NCBI RefSeq assembly: GCF_001426945.1
Contig: NZ_LMFS01000003.1
Span: forward strand, 95,108-159,107
DNA length: 64,000 nt
Direction of reading: 5' to 3'
From: Pseudolabrys sp. Root1462
GTDB taxonomy: Bacteria; Pseudomonadota; Alphaproteobacteria; Rhizobiales; Xanthobacteraceae
Shown here: positions 29,675 to 37,960 of the stretch, piece after piece
How the letters are laid out: each line of letters starts with the position of its first letter
How positions within the stretch are numbered: the stretch's first letter is position 1
Program-made: the position numbers and the translations under genes
Notes under the pieces: model-generated
Told to the model about the DNA's origin: nothing
Databases searched by the model: none
The model's input: the letters and a program-made list of their open reading frames with translations, nothing else

Positions 29675-30478
29675 TCAGGCGAAGTGACAGCTCACAGTTC
29701 CATAAGGTCCATAGTCGGCAACGATGGTGTCGCCGTGACGCACCTCGATCGGGCGGATGAAAGAGCCGGCAAGTACGATCTGGCCAGCTTCGATGGCGCC
29801 GCCATAGGCGGCCAGCCGGTTCGCCAGCCAGACGATGCCGCGCGCCGGATGATTGAGCACGCCGGCGCCCAGCCCGGTTTCCTCGACGATGGCGTTGCGC
29901 GACACGATGGCGCCCATCCAGCGCAGATCGACACCGTCGGGCCGCAGGGCGGTGCCGCCGGTAACGATGCCGGCATTGGCGGCGTTGTCGGAAATCGTAT
30001 CGACGATGGTGCGCGCTTTGCCGCTCGTCTTATCGACGCGGTGAATGCGGGTGTCGAGAATTTCCAGCGCCGGCGTCACGTAGTCGGTCGCCTTGAGCAC
30101 GTCGGCGATGGTCACGTCCGGTCCGTGCAGCGCCGATTTCATGACGAAGGCAATCTCGGCCTCGATGCGCGGCTGGATGAAGCGCTCCGGTGGTATGGTC
30201 ACGCCGTCATCGAATGCCATGTCGTCGAACAGCGCGCCCGAATCCGGCGTGTCGATATTGAGAGCGGACTGCATGGCCCGGGAGGTAAGACCTATCTTCC
30301 AGCCGATGATGCGGCGCCCCCCCGCCAGCTTGCGCTTCACCCAGGCGGTCTGGACGGCATAGGCGTCCTCGATCGTCGCTTCCGGGTGAGCCAGTGAAAT
30401 GAGGCCGGTCTGCACGCGCGTGCGTTCCGCCGTATCCAGCCGCTCGACCGCCGCCTCGATCTGGTTCGCTGCGAGCAT
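29675..30478 (-). CDS. hpaH: 2-oxo-hept-3-ene-1,7-dioate hydratase (HpaH)
   Basis: The 267-residue hydratase of the FAH-like fold adds water to 2-oxo-hept-3-ene-1,7-dioate, the penultimate step of homoprotocatechuate meta-cleavage. Visible marks are EATIEDAYAVQTAW, GRRIIGWKIGLTSRAMQSAL, RIEAEIAFVMKSAL with metal-binding glutamates, and ASLPAAPPCG-like residues near the end in the family frame. ATG 30478 is preceded by AAGGATAGG; the frame beyond it overlaps hpaG and is rejected. The gene lies four bases after hpaG. Confidence 0.92.
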   Translation of the reverse strand: MLAANQIEAAVERLDTAERTRVQTGLISLAHPEATIEDAYAVQTAWVKRKLAGGRRIIGWKIGLTSRAMQSALNIDTPDSGALFDDMAFDDGVTIPPERFIQPRIEAEIAFVMKSALHGPDVTIADVLKATDYVTPALEILDTRIHRVDKTSGKARTIVDTISDNAANAGIVTGGTALRPDGVDLRWMGAIVSRNAIVEETGLGAGVLNHPARGIVWLANRLAAYGGAIEAGQIVLAGSFIRPIEVRHGDTIVADYGPYGTVSCHFA

Positions 30479-30482
30479 GAGC

Positions 30483-31349
30483 CTATCCTTCATCCGCAAT
30501 GGCGTTGCGCAGCAGGCCGATGCCGTCCGCCTCGACTTCGACGACGTCGCCAGGCTTGAGCCAGATCGGCGGATCGAACCGCGCACCGGCGCCGGTCGGC
30601 GTGCCGGTGACGAGAATGTCGCCCGGCACCAATGTGGTGAAGGTCGAGACGTAGTTGATGATCTTGCGGAACGAGAAGATCATGCGGCTGGTGCGGTCGT
30701 GCTGGCGTACCTCGCCGTTGACCCGCGTCTCCAGCGCAATATCGGCGATCTGGCTTTCATCGGCATAGGGGATGAGCCAAGGGCCGATCGAGCCGGTGCG
30801 GTCGAAGTTCTTGCCTTGCGTGACGTTGAACTTGGCGTGGCGCACCCAGTCGCGGATCGTGCCCTCGTTGCACAATGTGAGCGCGGCGATGTGCTCGAGC
30901 GCCTGCGCTTCCGCGATACGGCGGCCCGCTTTGCCGATGACGATGGCGATCTCGCCCTCGTAATCGAGCTGGAGCGACTCGGGCGGGCGGATGATCGGCG
31001 CGTCGTGACCGACGAAGGAGCGCGGAAAGCGCACGAACAGCGACGGATTGCTCTGCGCCGCCTGGCCATCCTTATATTCGGCATTGCGGTCGGGAAAGTT
31101 GACGCCGACACAGATGATCTTTTCCGGCGCCGGAATTGGAATCTCGTAGCGGATCGCGGCGAGCGGCAGATCGGCGGCGAGCTTGCCGCCTTCATCGGCA
31201 AGACGCGCGAGCGCGCCGTCCTCGACGACCTCGCGCAGACTCGGCCAGCGCGCGCCTTGGCGCGCCGACAGATGAACGACGCCGTCGTCCCGGATGATGC
31301 CGTAGCCGGGCTTGCCGTCCGTCGTAAAGCTTGCGATCCGCGTCATCAT
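30483..31349 (-). CDS. hpaG: Fumarylacetoacetate hydrolase-family protein, likely HpaG decarboxylase
   Basis: The 288-residue FAH-fold enzyme most likely decarboxylates 5-oxopent-3-ene-1,2,5-tricarboxylate. Key features are IICVGVNFPDRNAEY, the metal ligands in LDYEGEIAIVIGKAGR, DWVRHAKFNVTQGKNFDRTG, and VPGDILVTGTPTGAGARFDPP. E. coli HpaG has two such domains fused; here only one is present, and HpaF supplies a separate isomerase. Other FAH-family hydrolases look similar, so the exact step rests on context. GAGGACGGA precedes the ATG. It is followed closely by hpaH. Confidence 0.88.
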   Translation of the reverse strand: MMTRIASFTTDGKPGYGIIRDDGVVHLSARQGARWPSLREVVEDGALARLADEGGKLAADLPLAAIRYEIPIPAPEKIICVGVNFPDRNAEYKDGQAAQSNPSLFVRFPRSFVGHDAPIIRPPESLQLDYEGEIAIVIGKAGRRIAEAQALEHIAALTLCNEGTIRDWVRHAKFNVTQGKNFDRTGSIGPWLIPYADESQIADIALETRVNGEVRQHDRTSRMIFSFRKIINYVSTFTTLVPGDILVTGTPTGAGARFDPPIWLKPGDVVEVEADGIGLLRNAIADEG

Positions 31350-31368
31350 TCCGTCCTCAGCAACACTG

Positions 31369-32349
31369 TCACGGCGCCACGATCGGCTGCGCTTTCAGCT
31401 CGGCGTCGCGCACTTCGACACCGGCGAAGAAGCTGCCTTCCTCGAACCACGACCGCGGCGCCGGCGCGCCCCACAAGGTCTGGCGCTGCGGGTCCTTGAG
31501 ATCCCAGCGAATCGGTTCGTGATCGGGATCGACGGTCTGATAATCCGAGCAGTAGATCTCGATACGGTGCCCGTCGGGATCGCGGATGTAGAGGAAGAAG
31601 GCATTGGATATGCCGTGGCGGCCCGGGCCGCGCTCGATATTGCTGAGGTAGCCGGTCGTCGCCATCAGATCGAGCAGGTCTATGATGTTGAGCGGCGACG
31701 GCACCCAGAACGCGGTGTGATGCAGGCGCGGCCCGCGGCCATTGGTGAAGGCCATGTCGTGTACACCGCCCTTGCGGTGCATCCACGCCGCCCACAGCCG
31801 TCCGGTTTCGGCGTCGTCGGTGTATTCGGTGACGCGGAAGCCCATCGCATTGTAGAACGCGACGCTGTCATCGACATTCGTCGAGAAGCAGTTGAAGTGG
31901 TCGATGCGCAGCGGCTTCACGCCGGCATATATTTTGTACTTCTGGTGAATCGGCGGCAGCCGGTCCATGTGAGCGTAGAGTTCGAGCGGAATGCCGATCG
32001 GATCGCGGCTGCGCAAGGTGCGGCCCTGCCAGGGCCGCTCGACCCAGTCCACCGGCAACTGCTGACCCTGGAACCAGTCATGGGCCCGGTCCAGGTCGCG
32101 CTCGTCATAGACCTTGAACGACAGGCTGTTCGCGACAGGCTTTTCGCCGCGGCGAAGCACGATGCAGTGATGGCCGCGCTCTTCCATGGCGCGCAGCGTG
32201 ATCGTCTGGTCGTCCTCGTAGGTCACCTGCAGGCCGAGCGTATCGACGTAGAAGGCCCGCGACACCGCCAGATCGGTGACGACGAATTCGACGTGCGACA
32301 GGCGCACGATATTGAAGGGCGGGTAGAGGTTCGGTTTCGGCAGCGGCAT
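31369..32349 (-). CDS. hpaD: 3,4-dihydroxyphenylacetate 2,3-dioxygenase (HpaD), type I extradiol
   Basis: The 326-residue ring-cleavage enzyme is of the glyoxalase/bleomycin-resistance fold. Iron ligands are readable as the histidine of RIDHFNCFS, the second histidine of RLHHTAFWV, and the glutamate of HRIEIYCSDY. The N-terminal half is the catalytically silent glyoxalase repeat (SHVEFVVTDLAVSRAFY). It opens homoprotocatechuate to 5-carboxymethyl-2-hydroxymuconate semialdehyde. The start MPLPKPN sits behind AAGGAGGGGAAA, the best ribosome site in the operon. The 33-base-longer frame is rejected. Confidence 0.94.
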   Translation of the reverse strand: MPLPKPNLYPPFNIVRLSHVEFVVTDLAVSRAFYVDTLGLQVTYEDDQTITLRAMEERGHHCIVLRRGEKPVANSLSFKVYDERDLDRAHDWFQGQQLPVDWVERPWQGRTLRSRDPIGIPLELYAHMDRLPPIHQKYKIYAGVKPLRIDHFNCFSTNVDDSVAFYNAMGFRVTEYTDDAETGRLWAAWMHRKGGVHDMAFTNGRGPRLHHTAFWVPSPLNIIDLLDLMATTGYLSNIERGPGRHGISNAFFLYIRDPDGHRIEIYCSDYQTVDPDHEPIRWDLKDPQRQTLWGAPAPRSWFEEGSFFAGVEVRDAELKAQPIVAP

Positions 32350-32378
32350 TTTCCCCTCCTTGATCAAACCGCGGGTCT

Positions 32379-33896
32379 TCAACCGCCGAGTTTCGCGATC
32401 GCGTGGTTCGTGGTGGCGAAGGCGACGTTCTTGGTTTCCATATAGAAATCGAACGACCAGTCGCCGCCGTCCCGGCCGATGCCGGAGCTTTTGGTGCCGC
32501 CGAACGGCGTCGGCAGATGGCGGACGTTCTCCGAGTTCACCCAGATCATACCGGCCTCGAGGGCGTCGGTGAACCGCAGGGCGCGCGTCACATCCGAGGT
32601 CCAGAGATAGGCGGTCAGGCCGTAAGTCACGTCGTTGGCGAGCGCGAGCGCATCGGCCTCGTCCTTGAACGGTATCGCCGTCAGCACCGGCCCGAAGATC
32701 TCTTCCTGCGCGATACGCATGCCGTTGCTGGCGCCGGTAAACAATGTCGGCGCCACGTAACAGCCGCCGCCCGGCCCATCGACCTTGCCGCCGCCGACTG
32801 CGACGGTCGCGCCTTCGCGGCGTCCGATATCGAGATAGTCGAGCACTTTGCGCTGGTGCTGAGGATCGATCAGCGGACCGATGACCGTCTCGGGATCGAG
32901 CGGATGGCCCACCTTGATGCGCTTCGCCTTCTCGGCAACCAGGCTCGTGAATTTGTCGTAGATGCTCTGCTCGACCAGCAGCCGCGACGACGATGTGCAG
33001 CGCTCGCCGTTGAGCGAGTAGATCATGAACACGGCGGCATCGGCCGCGCGCTCGAGGTCGGCGTCAGCGAAGACAATCACCGGGTTCTTGCCGCCGAGTT
33101 CGAAATGCACGCGCTTCAGCGTCGCCGCGCCCTGGCTCATGATCAGCGAACCCGTTCGGCTTTCGCCGACGAAACCGATGGCCTTGATGTCGGGATGTTC
33201 GGTCAGCGCCCTGCCGGCATCCTCGCCAAAGCCATTGACGGTATTCCACACGCCTTTCGGCAGGCCCGCTTCTTCGGCGATCTCGACCAACAGCCGCGCC
33301 GTGAGTGGCGACAATTCGGCCGGCTTGTGAACGACGGTGCAGCCGGCCGCCAGCGCCGGCGCGATCTTCCAGGTCGACAGCATGAACGGCGTATTCCACG
33401 GCGTGATGATGCCGACCGGCCCGATCGGAACGCGGCTGGTGACATTGAGCTGGCCGTCCATGCGCAGCGCCTTGCCGTCGCGCGCTTCCGGCGCGCGGTC
33501 AGCGTAGAAGCGGAAGTTCTCGGCGCCGCGCAGCGCCGCCTTTGACATGAACTTGAGCGCCTGGCCGGTATCCATGCATTCGACGAAGGCGATTTCTTCG
33601 GCGCGCGCGACGATGGCGTCGGCGATCTTGTGCAACAGTGCCTTGCGTTTGTCGCTGCTCAAGGCGGCCCAGGCCGGAAAAGCCTGCTTGGCTGCTTTCG
33701 CTGCCTTGTCGATATCTGCGGCCTTCCCGCGCGCGACCTTGGCCAGCGGCTTCAAGTCGATGGGCGAGATCGTCTCGAAGGTCGTGCCGTCTGCCGCCGG
33801 CACGGCCTCGCCGCCGATCTGATTGAGCACACCGGCCTCGCGGAAACGTGCGAGATAACCGTTCGCCTTGGCCAAGTTTGTCTCGAGCTTGCTCAT
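32379..33896 (-). CDS. hpaE: 5-carboxymethyl-2-hydroxymuconate semialdehyde dehydrogenase (HpaE)
   Basis: The 505-residue NAD-dependent aldehyde dehydrogenase has the catalytic glutamate in FELGGKNPVIVF, the catalytic cysteine in NGERCTSSSR, the Rossmann region TPWNTPFMLSTWKIAPALAAG, and the C-terminal PFGGTKSSGIGRDGG. These show a complete enzyme. Assignment to HpaE follows from its place between hpaF and hpaD in the homoprotocatechuate operon. The ATG at 33896 is chosen over a frame reaching 33923 because the upstream part adds a non-family tail. hpaF ends 17 bases upstream. Confidence 0.93.
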   Translation of the reverse strand: MSKLETNLAKANGYLARFREAGVLNQIGGEAVPAADGTTFETISPIDLKPLAKVARGKAADIDKAAKAAKQAFPAWAALSSDKRKALLHKIADAIVARAEEIAFVECMDTGQALKFMSKAALRGAENFRFYADRAPEARDGKALRMDGQLNVTSRVPIGPVGIITPWNTPFMLSTWKIAPALAAGCTVVHKPAELSPLTARLLVEIAEEAGLPKGVWNTVNGFGEDAGRALTEHPDIKAIGFVGESRTGSLIMSQGAATLKRVHFELGGKNPVIVFADADLERAADAAVFMIYSLNGERCTSSSRLLVEQSIYDKFTSLVAEKAKRIKVGHPLDPETVIGPLIDPQHQRKVLDYLDIGRREGATVAVGGGKVDGPGGGCYVAPTLFTGASNGMRIAQEEIFGPVLTAIPFKDEADALALANDVTYGLTAYLWTSDVTRALRFTDALEAGMIWVNSENVRHLPTPFGGTKSSGIGRDGGDWSFDFYMETKNVAFATTNHAIAKLGG

Positions 33897-33912
33897 GATC
33901 GCTCGGCCGCCG

Positions 33913-34299
33913 TCACTTGCCACGCAGTCGCGGATGAATGGCGTTCTTCTTCCAGCTCAGTTCGGCATCGATCTCGCGGATCTCCAGCGACAGCGCGAAA
34001 TGCGGTTCGGCGAGGAGCTCCGCGCAGTGCTTGGTGGCAGCGGCGAAGATCCTGTCTCCGGCGGCCTTCCTGTCGGTGGCGCTGCGGCCCTCGCCGATGC
34101 GGAACGACATGTCGATGAAGGAATTGCGCGGGTCGAGATCGGCAATGGCGTAGTGCTGAGCGGCGAAAGCGCGGACGCGCACGGCGCCGAGTTCGAACAG
34201 GCCCGACGCCATCACGGCGGCGTGCAGTTCGCGGCACAGAGCCGCGATGTCGGCCCTGCCCTCCAGGTTCGCCGAATATTCGAGCGTCAAATGCGGCAT
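33913..34299 (-). CDS. hpaF: 5-carboxymethyl-2-hydroxymuconate isomerase (HpaF)
   Basis: The 128-residue trimeric tautomerase-fold protein begins MPHLTLEYSAN. After loss of the initiator Met, Pro1 is the catalytic base, as in the tautomerase superfamily. RVRAFAAQHYAIAD and FIDMSFRIGEGRS follow the CHMI family pattern. It acts after HpaE. GAGGAACG stands seven bases before the ATG. A perfect palindrome, a likely HpaR operator, lies 25 bases upstream, so this is the first gene of the regulated hpaFEDGHB transcript. Confidence 0.92.
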   Translation of the reverse strand: MPHLTLEYSANLEGRADIAALCRELHAAVMASGLFELGAVRVRAFAAQHYAIADLDPRNSFIDMSFRIGEGRSATDRKAAGDRIFAAATKHCAELLAEPHFALSLEIREIDAELSWKKNAIHPRLRGK

Positions 34300-34323
34300 G
34301 ACGTTCCTCGCCGTATTTTATTA

Positions 34324-34337
34324 CTTAACATGTTAAG
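34324..34337. promoter_or_regulatory. Perfect palindrome, candidate HpaR operator
   Basis: CTTAACATGTTAAG is a perfect 14-base palindrome in the 111-base gap between hpaR and hpaF. It begins 25 bases upstream of the hpaF start in an AT-rich patch. The size and symmetry fit a MarR-family dimer site overlapping the promoter. Confidence 0.7.
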
Positions 34338-34410
34338 CTAATCGAAGCCGGGCCGGAGTCAACCGGGTTGCTCATCGGGCGGGCGAAGCCGCTCAGCCGC
34401 GGTTCACCGC

Positions 34411-34959
34411 TTACGGCGCGTGCTTGCCGTTCGCCGTCTTGCGGCGGCCGGTGGCGGCCGCGCGGGCCTTTTTGCCGCCGCGCTGTGGCAGCTCGCCGGA
34501 TTCGATGGGCGCGGCGAGCGCGGTCTCGAGGTCGCGCAACATGTCTTGCAGGCGCTCCAGCCGGGCGGCCCCATAGCGCTCGGTAATCTCGAGATAAATC
34601 GCCTCGGAGTCGGCGCCGGCCTTGGCAATGAGGTCACGGCCGCGGGCGCTGATCGAGACCAGCCCGCGCCGCAGATCGGTTTCCGATGTGCGCCGCAGGA
34701 TCAGGCCGCGCTCGTCCAGGTCCTTGAGGATGCGCGACAACGACGGCGGCAGCAGGAAGGTACGCTCCGCCAGCGCCATGATTTCGATGGTTTCGACCGC
34801 GGTGAGCGCGCGCAGCACCCGCCATTGCTGCTCGGTGATGCCGAAGTGATTGAGACTCGGGCGGAAATGGCTCATCACCGCCTCGCGCGCCTTGAGCAGG
34901 GACATCGGCAGCGACCGCGAGAACTCGCGCAAGCGCATCTGGGCCTGTGTCTTCGCCAT
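34411..34959 (-). CDS. hpaR: MarR-family repressor of the hpa operon (HpaR-like)
   Basis: The 182-residue winged-helix protein has SLPMSLLKAREAVMSHFRP in the dimer helix, FGITEQQWRVLRAL before the recognition helix, FLLPPSLSRILKDLDERGLI as the helix, and RRTSETDLRRGLVSISARG as the wing. HpaR proteins repress homoprotocatechuate genes until HPA or a related acid binds. The C-terminus is a long basic tail rich in Lys and Arg, longer than usual. The start MAKTQAQ (34959) is preferred to a frame running into the ABC permease gap. Confidence 0.9.
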   Translation of the reverse strand: MAKTQAQMRLREFSRSLPMSLLKAREAVMSHFRPSLNHFGITEQQWRVLRALTAVETIEIMALAERTFLLPPSLSRILKDLDERGLILRRTSETDLRRGLVSISARGRDLIAKAGADSEAIYLEITERYGAARLERLQDMLRDLETALAAPIESGELPQRGGKKARAAATGRRKTANGKHAP

Positions 34960-35022
34960 CCCTGAGCCGCCTCGCCCGGTTGATCGCCCATCCATAGGCC
35001 GGGACGGCGGGGCGGGCAATCC

Positions 35023-35880
35023 TCAGTGCGCCGCCTCGCGCTTGGCCCGGGTTACGATCTGCGTCGGGTCGACGAAGCGCAGCGCGATCAGCAGCCAGGC
35101 CAAGGTGGTCAACATGTAGATGACCGCCATGGCGTCGATCGATTGTCCCGCACGCACGCCGGCGGCATAGACTGCGTAATACAGCGCGACGACGAGGGTC
35201 TGGCTGCCCGGGCCGGCGGTGAAGAACGTCAGTTCGAACATCGCGATGGTGCGCACCAGCACCAGCAGAAGCGCGGCGAGGATGCCGGGCGCCAGCAGCG
35301 GCACCAGGATGTGAATGAAGATCCGGAAAGTGCCGGCGCCGAAGACACGCGCGGCCGATTCGATGCGCGGGTCGATCTGCTCGATGAACGGGATCATCAC
35401 CAGCACCACGAACGGCACCGTCGGCACAAGATTGGCGAGAATGACGCCGGACAGGTTGCCGCCGAAATGTGCCTGATAGAGCACGGTCGCGAGCGGGATG
35501 CCGAAAGTGATCGGCGGAATCAGCATGGGCAGCAGGAACAGCAGGATGACGAGTTGCTTGCCGGGAAAATTGCGCCGCGCCAGCGCGTAGGCCGCCGGTA
35601 CGCCGAGCAGGCCTGACAACAGCACGACGGCGCCGACGACTTCGAAGGTGACGATGAGCACATCGTGCAGCTGAAATTCATTCCACGCCGAGACGTACCA
35701 CCGCGTCGTAAAAGCGGCGGGAAGCCAGGCGTTGAGCCAGCGCGTGCCAAATGAATTGACGACGACCGCCGTCACCATCGCCACGAAGTTGACGATGAAA
35801 AAGATCATGAAGGCCCACATGGCGAAGGCCCAGAGACGCTCGCCTGGAGTCTGCGGCGCGAAAGGGTTTCTCACAGCCAT
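35023..35880 (-). CDS. ABC transporter permease (PotC-like)
   Basis: The 285-residue inner-membrane permease has about six helices. The EAA-type cytoplasmic loop reads ESAARVFGAGTFRIFIHILVPLLAPG, matching the spermidine/putrescine/iron/thiamine type of MetI-fold permeases. It pairs with the permease at 35884, and the stop of that gene and this start are three bases apart. Solute is unknown; adjacency to hpa genes suggests an aromatic or related acid, though such ABC families also move polyamines and metals. Confidence 0.92.
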   Translation of the reverse strand: MAVRNPFAPQTPGERLWAFAMWAFMIFFIVNFVAMVTAVVVNSFGTRWLNAWLPAAFTTRWYVSAWNEFQLHDVLIVTFEVVGAVVLLSGLLGVPAAYALARRNFPGKQLVILLFLLPMLIPPITFGIPLATVLYQAHFGGNLSGVILANLVPTVPFVVLVMIPFIEQIDPRIESAARVFGAGTFRIFIHILVPLLAPGILAALLLVLVRTIAMFELTFFTAGPGSQTLVVALYYAVYAAGVRAGQSIDAMAVIYMLTTLAWLLIALRFVDPTQIVTRAKREAAH

Positions 35881-35883
35881 GAC

Positions 35884-36786
35884 CTAGCCTTTCCCGCCGC
35901 CGGCGGCGCCGCGATAGAAGAAGCTGCGGGCCGACAGAATGAGGATAACCACCGCGAGCTGGCAGAAGCCCATGATCATGGCGATCGCCGACGCCATCGA
36001 GGTGTCGTACTGCTCGTACGCCGCCTGATAGGCGGCGATTGAGATAACGCGCGTCGCGCCGGCGGGTGCCCCAAGCAGCACCGCCGACGGGAATACCGAG
36101 AAAGTCTGCACGAAGGACAGGCAGATATTGATCGCCAACCCCTGAGCCAAAAGCGGCAGCAGGATGAGGCGGAACCGGGCGCGCGCCTTGGCGCCGAGCG
36201 TGGACGCCGCCTGCTCCAGCGAGGGGTCGATACCGGTGACGTAGGACAAAGTCAGCAGGAACGCGAAGGGAAAGCCGGACAGGATCAGCGACAGCATCAC
36301 GCCGGTGTAGTTATGGACCAGGCGGACCTGACCGAAGCCGAACAGCATCAGCGTTCGATTGAACCAGCCCTGCGGGCCGAGATAGATCAGCAGGCCTTCG
36401 GCGATCAGCACCGTGCCCAGGGTAATCGGGATGACGAGGATGGTCGTCAGCAGACGACGATGATGCATCCGGCGCACGCGCAACGCGATCGGGATCGAGA
36501 TCAGAACATTGATCAGCGTCGCCGGAATGGCGAGCCAGAAAGTGTTGGCGATGGTTTCGTAAAGGAACGGGTCTGAGAAAAACTTACGGTAGTTGGCCAG
36601 CCAGTCCCCTGCTTTCGGCTGGAACGACAGCACGAATCCGTAAACGAACGGATAGATGAACAGCGCGATGACGAACAATACTGCGGGCAGCACCAGCAGC
36701 GTCACGCCATCGATCTCGTGAAGCTTGAGTCGCGTCCGCAGCGACATTGCAGGACGCGCGCCGGTGCCCAGGGCTTGCTCGCTCAT
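35884..36786 (-). CDS. ABC transporter permease (PotB-like)
   Basis: The 300-residue permease has six helices and an EAA loop EQAASTLGAKARARFRLILLPLLAQG. It is a MetI-fold partner of the downstream permease. The start ATG at 36786 overlaps the ATPase stop by one base (TGATG); a GTG immediately upstream (36789) is also in frame. This coupling shows strict cotranslation of ATPase, permease and permease. Confidence 0.92.
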   Translation of the reverse strand: MSEQALGTGARPAMSLRTRLKLHEIDGVTLLVLPAVLFVIALFIYPFVYGFVLSFQPKAGDWLANYRKFFSDPFLYETIANTFWLAIPATLINVLISIPIALRVRRMHHRRLLTTILVIPITLGTVLIAEGLLIYLGPQGWFNRTLMLFGFGQVRLVHNYTGVMLSLILSGFPFAFLLTLSYVTGIDPSLEQAASTLGAKARARFRLILLPLLAQGLAINICLSFVQTFSVFPSAVLLGAPAGATRVISIAAYQAAYEQYDTSMASAIAMIMGFCQLAVVILILSARSFFYRGAAGGGKG

Positions 36787-37847
36787 CACTGCCCTCCGGC
36801 GTAGACCAGCACGCGGTTCGGCGCCGCGCTTAGTTTCGCGGTGTCGCCCTTGGTTATGCGGTGCTTGGAGATGAAGTACAGTTCGGTCCCGTCATTGGTC
36901 CGGCCCGAGCAGTAGAACTCCTGGCCGTGGTACTGGATCGATTCGACGACGACCGCGATCGCGCCATCGGGTGTGACCTGCAGATCGGAGGGGCGGATGG
37001 CGGCGATGGCAGCGCCTTCGCGCATCGCTTCGACCGGCGTTGCCGGCAGACTGACGCCGCCAATCGAGACGGTCATCGCCGAAACAGCGCCGCTGACGCG
37101 GGTCTTGATCTGATTGCGATAGCCCATGAACTCGGCGACGTCGGCATGTGCCGGCCGCGCATATAGTTCTTCCGGTGTGCCGACCTGGCGCACTTCGCCC
37201 GAACGCATCACGACGATGCGGTCGGCGAGCGAAAGTGCCTCTTCCTGGTCGTGGGTCACGTAAATCGTGGCCGAGCCGATCAGTTCGTGGATGCGGCGAA
37301 TTTCGGCGCGCATTTCGAGGCGAAGCTTGGCGTCGAGGTTGGACAGCGGCTCGTCCATCAGGACCAGCGGCGGTTCGATAACAATAGCGCGCGCGATGGC
37401 GACGCGCTGCTGCTGGCCGCCGGAAAGCTGGCCCGGCAGCTTATCGCCCTGATCCGTCAGGCGAACGATGGACAGCGCCTCATCGACCTTGCGCTCGATT
37501 TCGGCCTTCGACCGGTTCTGCATGGCGAGGCCGAAACCGATATTCTTGCGCACGCTCATATGCGGAAACAGTGCGTAATTCTGAAACACCATGCCGAAGC
37601 CGCGCTCTTCCGGGCGCAGTTCGTCGATGCGCGTCTTGTCGAGCCAGATGCTGCCATCCGACAGCGTCAGCAGACCGGCCAGGCAGTTCAGCGCCGTTGA
37701 TTTGCCGCAGCCGGAAGGTCCGAGCAAAGCGATGAATTCGCCGCGCCGCACATTGAGCGTAACGCCCTTGAGTGCGTTGAGGCTGCCGAAGTTGCGGCAC
37801 ATTGCGTCGAGGCGCAACTCACGGAAGTCACGGGCGGCGATAGACAT
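36786..37847 (-). CDS. ABC transporter ATP-binding protein (PotA-like, with TOBE domain)
   Basis: The 353-residue ATPase has Walker [10 protein letters not shown] near residue 42, signature LSGGQQQR near 140, Walker [13 protein letters not shown] near 160, and the switch histidine in [10 protein letters not shown]. The C-terminal third is a TOBE regulatory domain (for example [14 protein letters not shown]). This domain plan matches spermidine/iron/thiamine and 2-aminoethylphosphonate importers. It is separated from the binding-protein gene by 113 bases that contain a strong stem-loop. Confidence 0.95.
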   Translation of the reverse strand: MSIAARDFRELRLDAMCRNFGSLNALKGVTLNVRRGEFIALLGPSGCGKSTALNCLAGLLTLSDGSIWLDKTRIDELRPEERGFGMVFQNYALFPHMSVRKNIGFGLAMQNRSKAEIERKVDEALSIVRLTDQGDKLPGQLSGGQQQRVAIARAIVIEPPLVLMDEPLSNLDAKLRLEMRAEIRRIHELIGSATIYVTHDQEEALSLADRIVVMRSGEVRQVGTPEELYARPAHADVAEFMGYRNQIKTRVSGAVSAMTVSIGGVSLPATPVEAMREGAAIAAIRPSDLQVTPDGAIAVVVESIQYHGQEFYCSGRTNDGTELYFISKHRITKGDTAKLSAAPNRVLVYAGGQ

Positions 37848-37889
37848 CGTCGGTCATATCCTTTGAGCGCAAATTGCTTCGGCCGCGAA

Positions 37890-37917
37890 GGGACCGGCAG
37901 CGATGACCGCCGGTCCC
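37890..37917 (-). promoter_or_regulatory. Intercistronic stem-loop between binding protein and ABC ATPase
   Basis: GGGACCGGC and GCCGGTCCC are perfect 9-base arms around a 10-base loop, 44 bases past the binding-protein stop. No T-run follows on the minus strand. Such stems protect the upstream messenger and raise binding-protein yield over the permease. Confidence 0.65.
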
Positions 37918-37960
37918 CTCTTCAGCGCCGAAGCAAGTATGCCGATTACTTCGTCTTCAG

